Shown: positions 17,891-26,865 of the stretch, piece by piece | Layout of the letters: each line of letters begins with the position of its first letter | Numbering within the stretch: position 1 is the first letter of the stretch | Assembly (NCBI RefSeq): GCF_014874065.1 | Contig: NZ_JADBEE010000001.1 | Span: forward strand, 930,001-994,000 | Direction: 5' to 3' | Origin: Nesterenkonia halotolerans | Lineage (GTDB): Bacteria > Actinomycetota > Actinomycetes > Actinomycetales > Micrococcaceae | DNA: 64,000 nt | Program-made: the position numbers and the translations under genes | The notes under the pieces: generated by a model | What the model was told of the DNA's origin: nothing | What the model saw: only the letters and a program-made list of their open reading frames with translations | Databases searched by the model: none

Positions 17891-19633
17891 TCAGCCCTCT
17901 TCTTCTGTGGATTCTTCGGCGTCGGATTTATCAGCACCGGATTCATCGGTGACGAAGTAGGCGTCGTGGAAGACCGGTGAGCCTTGGGACTCCTCGAGCC
18001 AGACGCCGGCGAGTGAATCCGAGACGGCGATGGTGTTGGTCTGGGTGTAGAGCCCGATCGCCGGGGCGAGTTCGCTGAGCTGGTGCTGCGCGTCGGAGAA
18101 GTGCTCGGCGACCTCCTCCGAGGTCGGGGCCTGCAGCGCCTGCTGGATGGTCTCGTAGACGCCCTCATTCACCAGGAACGTGGTGTTCGCACCGTTGGGC
18201 GCCTCTTCGGTCCCCGGGCGATAGTTGATGTTCAGGATCCCGGCATGGGGTGAGGTCCAATAGCCGACCTGGGCGTCGTAGGCATCCGGGCCGGAGAAGG
18301 CCCCGGAGGAGTTCTCCGAGGGGGTCAGCGGGCGCAGCTGAATGTCGAAGCCGGCGGCGCGCGCCTGTTCCTGGAAGTTCTGGATCGCGGTGTTCCCGTC
18401 GGGGGTGACGATGGTGTTCAACCCGTAGGTGAAAAGCACCTCCAGGCGTTCGCCGTCCTTGATCCGGGTGCCGTCCTCGGCGCGCTCGGTCCAGCCGGCC
18501 TCGTCCAGGAGCTCATTGGCGCGGTCCAGATCGAAGGGATACTCGCTGGCCGCCTCGGCGTCGTAGGCGGGGGTGCTCTGCGAGAGATACCCGCTGGGCT
18601 CGAAGGGGACGGTGCCCAGGAAGGCGGATTCGATGTTGGCTTCCCGGTCGGTGGCGAAGCTGAGGGCCTGGCGGACCTGCTGATCGGTGAAGACGCCCTT
18701 CTCGGTGTTCAGGTTGATCACCACGGGACGGCCCGGGGTGATGTACTGCTCGAAGTCGAACCGCTCCTTGGCCTCGGCAATGTTCACCGCAGGGATCTCG
18801 CCCACGGCGTCGCTCTCTTCGGAGAGCAGCGAGCCGTAGCGCGAGGTGTTGTCCGGGATGAAGCTCCAGCGGATGCCCTCCACGTAGGCCGGGCCCTGGT
18901 GCTTGGCGTTCTCGGGGGCGGAGTTGTAGTCCTCATTGCGGGCGAACTCGAGGTACTGCCCGCTCTCCCAGGCCTGCACGGTGAAGGGCCCGGAGCCGAT
19001 GGGGGCGCGGCAGTTCTCCTCTGCGCTGCGGTTCTCCAGCGCGGTGGGTGACTGGATGCCGAAGTAGGACTGGGAGAGCGTGGAGAGGAAGGGCGAGAAC
19101 GGCGCGGAGAGCTGGATCTCCACGGTGTGCTCGTTCACGGCAGTCGCGTCTTCGTAGAACCCGCCCAGGTGGGCGGCGGCGGTGCCGTTGCCGCCGTCGA
19201 GCCAGGAGTCGAAGTTGTACGCCACGGCCTCGGCGTCGACCGGGGTGCCGTCGGTGAAGGAGACGTCTTCGCGCAGGTCCAGGGTCCAGACGAGCTGGTC
19301 CTCGGAGACCTCCCAGTCGGTGGCGAGCCAGGGGACGATCTCGCCGTCGTTGTCCTGAGAGACCAGTGAGTCCAGGATCTGGCGCGCGGTGAAGTTCTCC
19401 TGAATCCAGCCTCCGTAGACGCATTTGGGCTCTTGGAGGTGGCCGTATTCGATGATGCCGCCGGACTGGGGTTCACCGGTGGGCTGCCGCTCGGCGACCT
19501 GTTCGGTGCTTACCAGGCCGGAGGCGCTGCCGCAGCTGGTGAGGACGGCGGCGCTGAGCAGTGCTGCTGCACCCATGGGAAGTCTGGATCTCCACTTGTT
19601 TATGGGTGCGTTCGGGGAGGGCGGGGTGGTCAT
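17891..19633 (-). CDS. ABC transporter solute-binding lipoprotein, family 5 (DppA/OppA-like)
   Basis: 580 residues. The signal peptide ends in lipobox LTSC, with the lipidated Cys34. The mature family-5 binding protein has typical segments such as SFTDGTPVDAEAVAYNF and RQALSFATDREANI. The C-terminus is unusually acidic (ESGADKSDAEESTEEEG). It sits on the outer face of the membrane and delivers substrate to the permeases encoded downstream. Family 5 covers peptides, nickel, glutathione and other compounds; nothing here settles which. Confidence 0.92.
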   Translation of the reverse strand: MTTPPSPNAPINKWRSRLPMGAAALLSAAVLTSCGSASGLVSTEQVAERQPTGEPQSGGIIEYGHLQEPKCVYGGWIQENFTARQILDSLVSQDNDGEIVPWLATDWEVSEDQLVWTLDLREDVSFTDGTPVDAEAVAYNFDSWLDGGNGTAAAHLGGFYEDATAVNEHTVEIQLSAPFSPFLSTLSQSYFGIQSPTALENRSAEENCRAPIGSGPFTVQAWESGQYLEFARNEDYNSAPENAKHQGPAYVEGIRWSFIPDNTSRYGSLLSEESDAVGEIPAVNIAEAKERFDFEQYITPGRPVVINLNTEKGVFTDQQVRQALSFATDREANIESAFLGTVPFEPSGYLSQSTPAYDAEAASEYPFDLDRANELLDEAGWTERAEDGTRIKDGERLEVLFTYGLNTIVTPDGNTAIQNFQEQARAAGFDIQLRPLTPSENSSGAFSGPDAYDAQVGYWTSPHAGILNINYRPGTEEAPNGANTTFLVNEGVYETIQQALQAPTSEEVAEHFSDAQHQLSELAPAIGLYTQTNTIAVSDSLAGVWLEESQGSPVFHDAYFVTDESGADKSDAEESTEEEG

Positions 19634-19684
19634 GGGGCTCCTTCTCGGAGTGGTTCAGAGGGGAAGAATGGTGGCGCGCAGCGC

Positions 19685-21073
19685 TCAGACGGTGGCAGGG
19701 ACCTGGGCGAATGCGCCGCGGTAGCGCGCACCGGGGTGGGTCTCCGGCAGGCGGTCGCGGCCGAACAGTTTCTGCCGCAGCGTGCCTGGGGTGTATTCGC
19801 GCTGGGCCAGTCCGCGCTCGCGCAGGACGGGCAGCACCTTGTCGGCGAACTCCTGGAAGGAGCCCGGGATCACCCAGTTGACGACGTTGACCCCGTCCAC
19901 CCCGGCGTCCTGCCATTGCTGGAGCTGATCCGCGATCTGTTCCGGGGTGCCGACGATCCGGTTGTTGCGGTTGGAGCGCCAGGCGATGTCGGCCACCAGC
20001 GGCTCTCGGTCCGTGATGGTCTTGGACGCCCATTCGGTGAACCCGCGCCGGGTGTTGGTCTGCACGTCCTTCAGCGGAGTCTCCGGCGGGTAGACGCGAC
20101 CCTCTGGGTCCACCAGCGCCGAGTGCGCGAGGTAGCCGTCCAGCGAGGCGAACTCTTCGGCTTCGGTGAGCTTGCGCTGCCCCTCTTCCTCGGTGTCCCC
20201 GATGATGAAGCTCAGCCCCTGGAAGAACTTGATGTCCTCAGGGGCCCGTCCGGCTTCGACGGCGCGGGCGCGGGTGTCTTGGATCTGCGCTCTGGCGACT
20301 TCTGGGTTCGGTGCTGCAAGGAAGACCGCTTCGGCGTTGCGGGCGGCGAAGTCGCGACCGGAGGCGGAGGAGCCGGCCTGGAAGAGGACCGGGGTGCGCT
20401 GCGGGGAGGGTGAGGGAAGGTGGGGGCCCTCCACCGAGTAGCGTTCGCCCTGGTGGTAGATCTTATGCACCTTGGCGGGGTCCGAGTACTGGGAGCCGGA
20501 ACGGTCCTTGATGACCGCACCTTCGTCCCAGGAGCCTTCCCAGAGCTTGTAGGTCACGTCGACGTACTCTTCGGCCCAGCGGTAGCGCTCGGAGTGTTCG
20601 GTCAGTCGTGGCATTCCGTAGTTGCGGGAGCCGTTGTCCTGCATGCCGGTGACGATGTTCCAGGCGATCCGCCCCTTGGAGATGTGATCCAGTGTGGAGA
20701 TCTGCCGGGCGAACTGGAACGGGTGCGACTGGAAGACGTTGGAGGTGGTGGCCAGGCCGATGTTCTCCGTGACCACTGCGAGGGCACCGAGGAGCACCGT
20801 CGGGTCGTTGGAGGGGATCTGGAGCCCCTCGTTGAGGTAGACCGAGTAGTCGGCATCGGAGTCTCCGTAGTGGCCGGAGACATCGGCGAAGAACATGGCG
20901 TCGAACTTGGCGTCCTCGAGGATCTTGGCCAGGTTGATCCACGTGGCCACATCCGTGAACTCGGTCTGCTGGGCGTCCTCTCGGCGCCACTGACCGTGGT
21001 GGATGTGGCTGTTCGTGTTCATCACGAAGGCGTTGAAGTGCAGCGGGGTGCGTGCGGAGTTCTGCTCAGGCAT
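19685..21073 (-). CDS. LLM-class flavin-dependent monooxygenase, NtaA/SnaA/DszA family
   Basis: 462 residues from ATG 21073 (MPEQN...). An open frame extends 31 codons upstream from a GTG, but that part overlaps the riboswitch and lacks family similarity. The N-terminal FVMNTNSHIHHGQWR, and later GRIAWNIVTGMQDNGSRNYG, are hallmarks of the FMNH2-using NtaA/SnaA/DszA monooxygenases. These oxidise nitrilotriacetate, sulfur heterocycles and similar compounds. It is first in a five-gene unit with a peptide-type importer, under a SAM-sensing leader, so an organosulfur salvage role is likely (inference). Confidence 0.9.
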   Translation of the reverse strand: MPEQNSARTPLHFNAFVMNTNSHIHHGQWRREDAQQTEFTDVATWINLAKILEDAKFDAMFFADVSGHYGDSDADYSVYLNEGLQIPSNDPTVLLGALAVVTENIGLATTSNVFQSHPFQFARQISTLDHISKGRIAWNIVTGMQDNGSRNYGMPRLTEHSERYRWAEEYVDVTYKLWEGSWDEGAVIKDRSGSQYSDPAKVHKIYHQGERYSVEGPHLPSPSPQRTPVLFQAGSSASGRDFAARNAEAVFLAAPNPEVARAQIQDTRARAVEAGRAPEDIKFFQGLSFIIGDTEEEGQRKLTEAEEFASLDGYLAHSALVDPEGRVYPPETPLKDVQTNTRRGFTEWASKTITDREPLVADIAWRSNRNNRIVGTPEQIADQLQQWQDAGVDGVNVVNWVIPGSFQEFADKVLPVLRERGLAQREYTPGTLRQKLFGRDRLPETHPGARYRGAFAQVPATV

Positions 21074-21134
21074 GAGGTATCCACGTCTCTCTTTGACCGT
21101 GGCACTCCTGCGTACTCCGAGGGAGCTGGCGCAG

Positions 21135-21253
21135 GGGCACCGTACTTGCCCGGGCGGTTGCGACACCGGGCCGAATCATCACCTGGAGCACCCCACTACG
21201 GTGAGAGGGTTGCTGTCCGGACAGCCAGGGCTGTGGTCCGGAACTCGTGATTC
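21135..21253 (-). ncRNA. SAM-type riboswitch (SAM-IV / SAM-I-IV-like) in the leader of the monooxygenase operon
   Basis: Read on the minus strand, the leader begins GAATCACGAGT (from 21253). It continues through CTGGCTGTCC..ACAGCAACCCTC and then GTGGGGTGCTCC, and closes with AGGTGATGATTC (to 21173). This order (P1 with the GAG turn, CAGCAACCCTC, GGGGTGCTCC, then the 3' P1 strand) matches the actinobacterial SAM-IV/SAM-I-IV core. GGCCCGG and CCGGGC after P1 could form the extra P5-type helix. The core is 81 nt; the downstream part to about 21135 is less certain. Expected behaviour: expression off when S-adenosylmethionine is abundant. Confidence 0.78.
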
Positions 21254-21261
21254 TGTGGTTC

Positions 21262-21290
21262 AGCTTAGAGCGCTACAGAGCTGAACACAA
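21262..21290 (-). promoter_or_regulatory. Predicted promoter of the riboswitch-controlled operon
   Basis: On the minus strand, -35 TTGTGT (21290-21285), a 17-base spacer and -10 TAAGCT (21267-21262). The start of transcription would fall at about 21255, just before the first strand of the riboswitch P1 helix. This agreement of position supports both calls. Confidence 0.5.
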
Positions 21291-21358
21291 GTGATGAACA
21301 TAGTGATTGACATAAATGGAAACGCGTCATCAGTGTTGGGCTCGAGCCGGCGAGACGG

Positions 21359-22399
21359 CTACACAGGACGGTTGAGTCCGTCACCGTCCCACGTCAGGTC
21401 AGCGTTTGTCCGGATGAGGAGCACTTCGAGGCCGGGTGTCTGCATCAGCTCGCCGATGAGTTCGCTGGTTCCCGCCACCAGCGTCGAGTCGCAATCGATC
21501 TCTGTGGCGAGCACCCAGGAGTGATCGTCTGGCCACAGGAGGCTGGGCGACTGGACCCACTGGGGGTGCTCGGCCCACGGCGCCCGTGCAGGCCAATCAG
21601 GGTCGGAGAAGTGCTCTGCACCGGCCTGAAAGAGGAAATAGTGCCGCCCGGTCTCTCCATGGAGGTCGAACCGCGGACCGGTCGCGATCTCAGGGGGAAG
21701 CACGCCAGAGCCTGGTTTCGGCGTATTCCAAGCGATCGTCGGGAGAGTCCGCTTCACCAACCGGAGGATCCTCCTGCTGAACCTGCGGGCGGCAGCAGCC
21801 CTCCTACGAAACGACACCGCGGCGCGCCACACAACTGCCTCGGCGTGGTGGTCAGCCGAAGAGCCGTCACCCGTTTCGACCACCATGAACTGCACCCCAG
21901 CCGAGCTCACGAGGCCACCCCATCCTTCCCAGACAGCAGCAATACCGGCATCGGGGGTCGCAGTATGCCGGGCAAGCACGCGGGCGAGGACCGAGAGCGA
22001 CCTCGCCTCGAGGCTTCCCATAGATGGAACACCGTAGCGCCACCCATCAGGAGCGACAGCCTCCTGCGCGTCATCGTGGAGGGACCGCTGCAGGCGTGCG
22101 TACTGGGCTTCTGAGTGCATGGTGGTGCCGAACGCTTCCGCGACGCTTGCCCAGGTGGTGCGCTCCGTTTCAAGTGAAGCGTCGATGTCCGAGGTGCCTT
22201 CAAAGTAGGTCGCCTCGTCAACGCCGAGCCATGTCTTGGCAGCCACCGGGCGGTCACGCTCGAGAGGGTGAAACACTCGCGCATACATCTCGTAGCCGCG
22301 AGGCACTATCGACAGAACACTGCCGAAGGGCTCAGCCTCCATGGGACGAAGCCATTCACCGCGTCCTACATCAGGCACGTACCGGAACTCCCCCGACAT
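21359..22399 (-). CDS. Hypothetical protein
   Basis: 346 residues, no family recognised. It contains Trp-rich stretches (WEGWGGL near 150; DWPARAPWAEHPQWVQSP near 290) and a C-terminal LLWPDDHSWVLATEIDCDSTLVAG-type segment seen in uncharacterised actinobacterial proteins. No signal peptide or membrane helix. ATG 22399 lies two bases after the stop of the lipoprotein gene. It is the last gene of the long minus-strand chain that begins at 31507. Confidence 0.75.
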   Translation of the reverse strand: MSGEFRYVPDVGRGEWLRPMEAEPFGSVLSIVPRGYEMYARVFHPLERDRPVAAKTWLGVDEATYFEGTSDIDASLETERTTWASVAEAFGTTMHSEAQYARLQRSLHDDAQEAVAPDGWRYGVPSMGSLEARSLSVLARVLARHTATPDAGIAAVWEGWGGLVSSAGVQFMVVETGDGSSADHHAEAVVWRAAVSFRRRAAAARRFSRRILRLVKRTLPTIAWNTPKPGSGVLPPEIATGPRFDLHGETGRHYFLFQAGAEHFSDPDWPARAPWAEHPQWVQSPSLLWPDDHSWVLATEIDCDSTLVAGTSELIGELMQTPGLEVLLIRTNADLTWDGDGLNRPV

Positions 22400-22401
22400 G
22401 C

Positions 22402-22734
22402 TCAGTTTCCCTGCGGAGGTTGTGAGACCTCGACGTGGATCTGGACGTCCACGCCATCCGTCGCGTCTTCTGCAGCCTCCGTGTACTCGCGAACCTCGTC
22501 TTCGCTGATCTCCTCCTCCGGGTCCCAGATCGTCACCTCCAAGACGCCATCCTGGGAGGAATACGCGGCACCTTTGACCTGCGGGAGATGACTCATCGAC
22601 TGCAGCGCCTCCTCTTCCACGCTCTGCGGTTCCGGCGGCCCGCCTGAGCACGCGGTGAGCAGCCCGGCAGCGGTGGCGGTAAAGATCGCTAGTGGCGCGA
22701 CTCGCCGTCGCATTCGTGTTGACCGTGCACTCAT
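22402..22734 (-). CDS. Small lipoprotein of unknown function
   Basis: 110 residues. An arginine-rich n-region, a hydrophobic stretch and the lipobox LTAC (Cys29) mark it as an exported lipoprotein. The mature part is acidic (EEEISEDEVREYTEAAEDATDG) and reads as a short two-strand/one-helix domain. It lies three bases after the EEP nuclease stop and two bases before the next start. Its link to the nuclease/helicase genes may be only transcriptional. Confidence 0.78.
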   Translation of the reverse strand: MSARSTRMRRRVAPLAIFTATAAGLLTACSGGPPEPQSVEEEALQSMSHLPQVKGAAYSSQDGVLEVTIWDPEEEISEDEVREYTEAAEDATDGVDVQIHVEVSQPPQGN

Positions 22735-22737
22735 GCT

Positions 22738-23577
22738 TCAGAATTCCTCCGTCTTCTGGGGAGGCCTCGAACCAAACTCATACAGCAGCGGCGCGTGATC
22801 GCTCAGCTCGTCGGCCGGCGCTCCCTCGATCACATCGGCGCGGGTCAAGGACTCGTATAGAACATCATCGAGAAAAGCATGATCCAGCTCAAAGGGTGCT
22901 GTTCCCGACGACAGATAGGTCCGGACTTCATCGGAATGGAATCTGCGCATCGCGTCTCGCCAGCCGTGACTGTCTCTCATCTGGAAGAACTCCCTGTTGC
23001 CCGGGGCCGTTTTGGGCGCCGTGTTATCGAAGAGTCGGGCAACGTTCCAGTCCCCGGCGAAGATGAAACGGTCGCTCTGCACCTCTTGAAGCATGAGGGC
23101 AGCCAGATCATTGTGACCAGCGCGATCCCTGGATGGCCGACGCGCTGCAGCACTGTCCGTGTCAGTCACCGTGGAGGGCGTATCCGAACCGGCCAACGCA
23201 TGCACGGAGGCGAGAGTCAGGAGGCCGTAATTCTCCAGATCGACTACGCCAGTCGTGACATAGCCTCTAAACGCTTCCCAGAGATGCTCATGCTGGGCGG
23301 GAACCTCCGGTCCAGAACGCAGCCCGAACTCCTTCTTGGCCAGAATCGAGCTTCCCCCTACCCGGCTGCTGCGCGGTACACCGTTGATGTCGTAGCGACC
23401 GGACATCCATTGCGGAGCCAGAACATTCAGGTCTGCAGGTTGGCATTCCTGCAGCAATGCGAGGTCAGGGGCAAGCGCCGCCAAGAGAGCCCACTGACGA
23501 CGTCGGTTCTCCCGTCCTCGAAACTTCCCCGGCTTCATGTACGCCATGTTCCACGAGACCACGCGCGTCTCTTTCAC
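22738..23577 (-). CDS. Endonuclease/exonuclease/phosphatase (EEP) family protein
   Basis: 279 residues with all main EEP motifs: VSWNMA (Asn10), LLQEC (Glu44), AGDWNVARLF in the middle, FELDHAFLDD and LSDHAPL near the C-terminus. Family members are Mg2+-dependent nucleases or phosphodiesterases (DNase I/ExoIII-like). The start overlaps the helicase stop by four bases, so it is coupled to the helicase-PLD-DUF6361 genes. It is a plausible nuclease arm of that module. No signal peptide, so cytoplasmic. Confidence 0.87.
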   Translation of the reverse strand: MKETRVVSWNMAYMKPGKFRGRENRRRQWALLAALAPDLALLQECQPADLNVLAPQWMSGRYDINGVPRSSRVGGSSILAKKEFGLRSGPEVPAQHEHLWEAFRGYVTTGVVDLENYGLLTLASVHALAGSDTPSTVTDTDSAAARRPSRDRAGHNDLAALMLQEVQSDRFIFAGDWNVARLFDNTAPKTAPGNREFFQMRDSHGWRDAMRRFHSDEVRTYLSSGTAPFELDHAFLDDVLYESLTRADVIEGAPADELSDHAPLLYEFGSRPPQKTEEF

Positions 23578-26153
23578 CTCTCATCTGCTGCCGGGTCACG
23601 TCGACTGCTTTGCGTCCCCGGTGGGCTCAGGTCGACCTTCATCCAGGCGAGCTCTTCGTGCCGATCCGCCACCACACTGATGAAATCGTCCTGTCGCGGT
23701 TGGCCGAACGCCAGGCGGTACACCCCCACTGTCCTGGTGAGTCGCCGCTGGTGTCCGACCTCGCGACTGAACGGGATCGCGGGGATATACCGCTCCACCG
23801 TCGCCCCACCTGGAGTGGTGTGCAGCCAGTACGGCACCAGCTCGGAGATGCCCTGCGCGGTGGACTGCACCACGGCGGCGTCGAACGCTCCCTGCCATGG
23901 ATCTTCCGACTCCCCCAGCACCGCCAGATCACCGAAGTCTTCGGCAATGTTCTTCCGGACCGCGTGGCCCTTGTACCGGTGCACTCGACCTTCTCGTTGT
24001 TCCATGTCCACGGGATTCGAAGGAAGATTCCAGTGCACCACCGCATGACTGTAGGGATGGAAGTCCAGCCCCTCCTGCCCCACGGACGTTGACGCCAGGA
24101 CAAAGGGCCTAAACGGCGAGTTGAACGCTCTGCGGACCGAGGACTCACGGTGGAAGGTCTTGTCATCAGCTGCTCTGCGACCCCCATACCGTGCGGCAAA
24201 ATGTGTGCTCATACGGTGCTGATGCGAGTAGATGCGGGGCCCGTCTACCTCGAAGGTCTCAATCTCATTGACGGTGCTGCGCAGACCAAGCGCCTCGATG
24301 ACAGCCATGGAAACTCCGGCCACTCGTTCGGCAGGATCCTTGTTGGACAGTCCTTCTGACTCGACCAGCACATGGACGAACTCGTCTAACACTGATTGCA
24401 GGCCCCCATCGAGAGCATGTTGGAGCGCATCACGCCAGTAGGCCCGGTCTCCGGAAGACCGGACGACTGGGACGACCTCAGGCCGGTTGAACAGCAACCT
24501 CAAGGCCCGGGCGATGCTGAACGCAGCCACGCTACGGTCTTTCACCTCTTCGGCCGAGTGATCTCCTGCGATGCGCGTCAAGGCGCGCATCGCACTGGTT
24601 CCAAACCCTCCCACGCCGAGCTCCGCCATCCGCCTTGGCAGATCCACAGGGGGACGTCCCAGATTGTCCGGCAATCTCTGCGTCTCATCGAGGTGAAGCC
24701 GAGCCGCACGGGAACTGGCGGCCTGCCCGGCATGCTCCTCTCCCTCGAGCAAGCCTTTAGGCAGTCCCCAGAGGAACTCACGCATCGCTCGCGCGAGCGC
24801 GTCAGCTGCCGCCGGATCTCGACGCCGGTCCAGCAGCATCGGAGCCGCCCAGTACCAGCGGGGGTCTTCGGCGCCCAAGTCGTCTACCGTCGCCAAAGAT
24901 TCCGGGAGGAGTTCAGCCAGAAGGCTTCGGACTCCCTGCTCGGCGATGTCGAGTACCTCCTGCTGGGGAAGGTCGCGTCGGCGCACGTGCCTCGCGACCG
25001 CCAAGGGGTCAGTGACGCGGGTCAGCTCAGCGAACGGATACGTCAACGACCAGGTCGGCATCGACATGGGACGGTCCTCGGTGATCTTCAAGGTGAGCGG
25101 CGCAACGGCTCGGAGCTGATCGTCGTACCTCCGTGGATCCGATGCTGAACTCGTGAGAGCGGCTGACGCGAGCTCCTTCTCGCGGCTGCGCCGGTCTGCT
25201 TCGTAGCTGAGCAGGGTCGAAATGGCTTTAGGCACCACCGTCCACGCAGAGAACACCAGCCGTTTGGTGAAGGACCCGAGTCCCGTATGGGAGAACGGCC
25301 CGCTGGGGCGGTAATAGGACAACGACGGCGGCAGCCAGAGGACATCGGCAGCGCCTGACTTGAATACATCTTCCTCGAGTGATCTCAGCTTCGCGTTCCC
25401 AGGGTCGAGTTTCCTGTAGTCCCGGATGACGCGCCAGTCCAGCAGTCCTGAGGCACTGGACAGGGTTCGAGCCAGGGTGGGGTCGCCCATATCGACGCGA
25501 TCATGAAAGTTCTTGCGGAGCATGTACGAGTCGCGCTCCATGAGGTTGAGCGGATATGGACTGGAGCGCCAGTACTCAAGGGCGTCGCGTGAACCGACAT
25601 GTTTGGCCACGCGATCCAGAGTGACCCAGGAACGCAGGTCTTGTGGCGTGACCTGCGGCTCCGGCAGGTGACGCAGCTTCACCATCGCGTCGGCCTCGGT
25701 GGTGAATGCGGTCCGCTCGGTGCGACACATGACCCGGCGCAGCTCGCTCTCCACTGCATCCTTGGCCTCCGCGGCCAACGCCGTCTCCGCCGGATCCGAG
25801 GTAAGCCGCTCCATCGCTCGGCCCATCGTCTTCAGTTGTGACTCCACCCGAACCGCTCGGGGTGGCCCGGCAAGGAATTCAACGGTCTTGATGAAGTCGC
25901 GGTAGTGGTCATCGCCGTCCTCGTCGTCGTGCAGCGTATACATCTTGTAGGGGGTGGCGGAGAGCATCAAGATCTTGGCCTTCTCCTGGTTGAACATGCG
26001 TTGCGCCAGCTTCGCCCCGGGAACGTCCGTCTCTGCGGGCGCGTCGAGAAGATCTTTGAAGCGTTGAAACTCATCAAGGATCACGAGATCCGGCGACAAG
26101 AGGTCCAGGGCTATCTCGGACACTGTTGCTCGGAGGCGCGCTATGACGCGCAT
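23574..26153 (-). CDS. Helicase C-terminal fragment (DEFQ to motif VI)
   Basis: 859 residues if started at ATG 26153, which has GGGAG six bases upstream, so independent translation is possible. Visible motifs are DLVILDEFQRF (motif II), LMLSATPYKMY (motif III), VGQEGLDFHPY and QREGRVHRYKGH (motif VI) near the C-terminal third. It has a long middle insertion (about 300-550) with no recognised domain. Without the N-terminal fragment it has no Walker A. Confidence 0.6.
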   Translation of the reverse strand: MRVIARLRATVSEIALDLLSPDLVILDEFQRFKDLLDAPAETDVPGAKLAQRMFNQEKAKILMLSATPYKMYTLHDDEDGDDHYRDFIKTVEFLAGPPRAVRVESQLKTMGRAMERLTSDPAETALAAEAKDAVESELRRVMCRTERTAFTTEADAMVKLRHLPEPQVTPQDLRSWVTLDRVAKHVGSRDALEYWRSSPYPLNLMERDSYMLRKNFHDRVDMGDPTLARTLSSASGLLDWRVIRDYRKLDPGNAKLRSLEEDVFKSGAADVLWLPPSLSYYRPSGPFSHTGLGSFTKRLVFSAWTVVPKAISTLLSYEADRRSREKELASAALTSSASDPRRYDDQLRAVAPLTLKITEDRPMSMPTWSLTYPFAELTRVTDPLAVARHVRRRDLPQQEVLDIAEQGVRSLLAELLPESLATVDDLGAEDPRWYWAAPMLLDRRRDPAAADALARAMREFLWGLPKGLLEGEEHAGQAASSRAARLHLDETQRLPDNLGRPPVDLPRRMAELGVGGFGTSAMRALTRIAGDHSAEEVKDRSVAAFSIARALRLLFNRPEVVPVVRSSGDRAYWRDALQHALDGGLQSVLDEFVHVLVESEGLSNKDPAERVAGVSMAVIEALGLRSTVNEIETFEVDGPRIYSHQHRMSTHFAARYGGRRAADDKTFHRESSVRRAFNSPFRPFVLASTSVGQEGLDFHPYSHAVVHWNLPSNPVDMEQREGRVHRYKGHAVRKNIAEDFGDLAVLGESEDPWQGAFDAAVVQSTAQGISELVPYWLHTTPGGATVERYIPAIPFSREVGHQRRLTRTVGVYRLAFGQPRQDDFISVVADRHEELAWMKVDLSPPGTQSSRRDPAADER

Positions 26154-26175
26154 GCGCCGCTCCCGTAGGAGCGCA

Positions 26176-26865
26176 TCAGGGTACCATGCCGTCGAGCGCC
26201 TCAAACTCTGCGGCACACTCCGTGACCTCGTCCAACAGCCCTCTGCCGTCTGGCCCTCGGCGCACCCGGCATTCCTGGATAAAGGTGTCACAGGTGCCTC
26301 TGTCCAATTCCTGGACGCTGAAGGTGTCGAATTCTCGGTCGAAGTTGTCCCGTCTCATCTCGCCGCGGAACATCTCTCGCCACGAATGATTTTCCGCTGC
26401 TTCAGGCACTCCACCTTGGACGAGCATATGCAGAATCAAGAGTCGTTCATCGCCGCGTCCGAGCCGGTCTCCCTGGGTGAACGACGTCCCAGTGGTGAGG
26501 GCAATGAAGTTGACCTTATTGCGGCTGAGGGGACCGGTGACGCTGGGTAGCAAAGTAAGTCGGTCAGCGTGACGGACCTGGTGGGCTCCGACTGAATTGA
26601 GCCGGGCGAGGTTTTGCGCAGCGATCTGTGCATTAGTACAGATGTAAACCACGTCGATGCGATCCTTCTTCTTCCAGAGGTGGTCGACGGTTCGAGCCAC
26701 CACGCCGCGCGCCACCATGGTCTTCCCGAGTCCAGTTTCATCGGCGACTAGGAACCTCTGGACCGGGTCGTGTTCACCCCATAGCCGGTTGAAGGCGTAG
26801 TCCACGGTGCTTCGTTGGAAGTCTTTGAGCCCGCTCAGCGTGGAGGAGACGTCAGGTCGCTCCAT
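26176..26865 (-). CDS. Helicase N-terminal fragment (Walker A half)
   Basis: 229 residues. It begins FQRSTVDYAFNRLW and has Walker A ADETGLGKT, then NFIALTTGTSF. It ends in VTECAAEFEALDGMVP at a stop just after the frame change. It lacks the DEAD-box-like and RecA-2 motifs, so alone it could not be a working helicase. The start ATG lies within the PLD stop codon (TGATG), behind a good GGAGG. Confidence 0.6.
   Translation of the reverse strand: MERPDVSSTLSGLKDFQRSTVDYAFNRLWGEHDPVQRFLVADETGLGKTMVARGVVARTVDHLWKKKDRIDVVYICTNAQIAAQNLARLNSVGAHQVRHADRLTLLPSVTGPLSRNKVNFIALTTGTSFTQGDRLGRGDERLLILHMLVQGGVPEAAENHSWREMFRGEMRRDNFDREFDTFSVQELDRGTCDTFIQECRVRRGPDGRGLLDEVTECAAEFEALDGMVP

Larger units (their letters stand above)
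23574..26865 (-). pseudogene. Large SF2 (SNF2/DISARM-like) helicase gene interrupted by one frameshift near 26190
   Basis: Read as one gene it would encode about 1,096 residues, but the two halves are in different frames. The length from TGATG start to stop is a multiple of three plus one, as a single-base insertion would give. The N-terminal frame carries Walker A and ends with a stop at 26176. The C-terminal frame resumes inside the same region (TAWYPDALLRERRMRV) and carries the DEFQ box, motif III and motif VI. The start (ATG 26865, GGAGG 7 bases upstream) overlaps the PLD stop. It may be a real mutation, a phase-variable state or an assembly error; no long homopolymer is at the site. Confidence 0.75.

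Noticed and set aside
21074..21166. Thirty-one-codon N-terminal extension of the flavin monooxygenase
   Set aside because: It would translate part of the riboswitch region; family similarity starts at ATG 21073.
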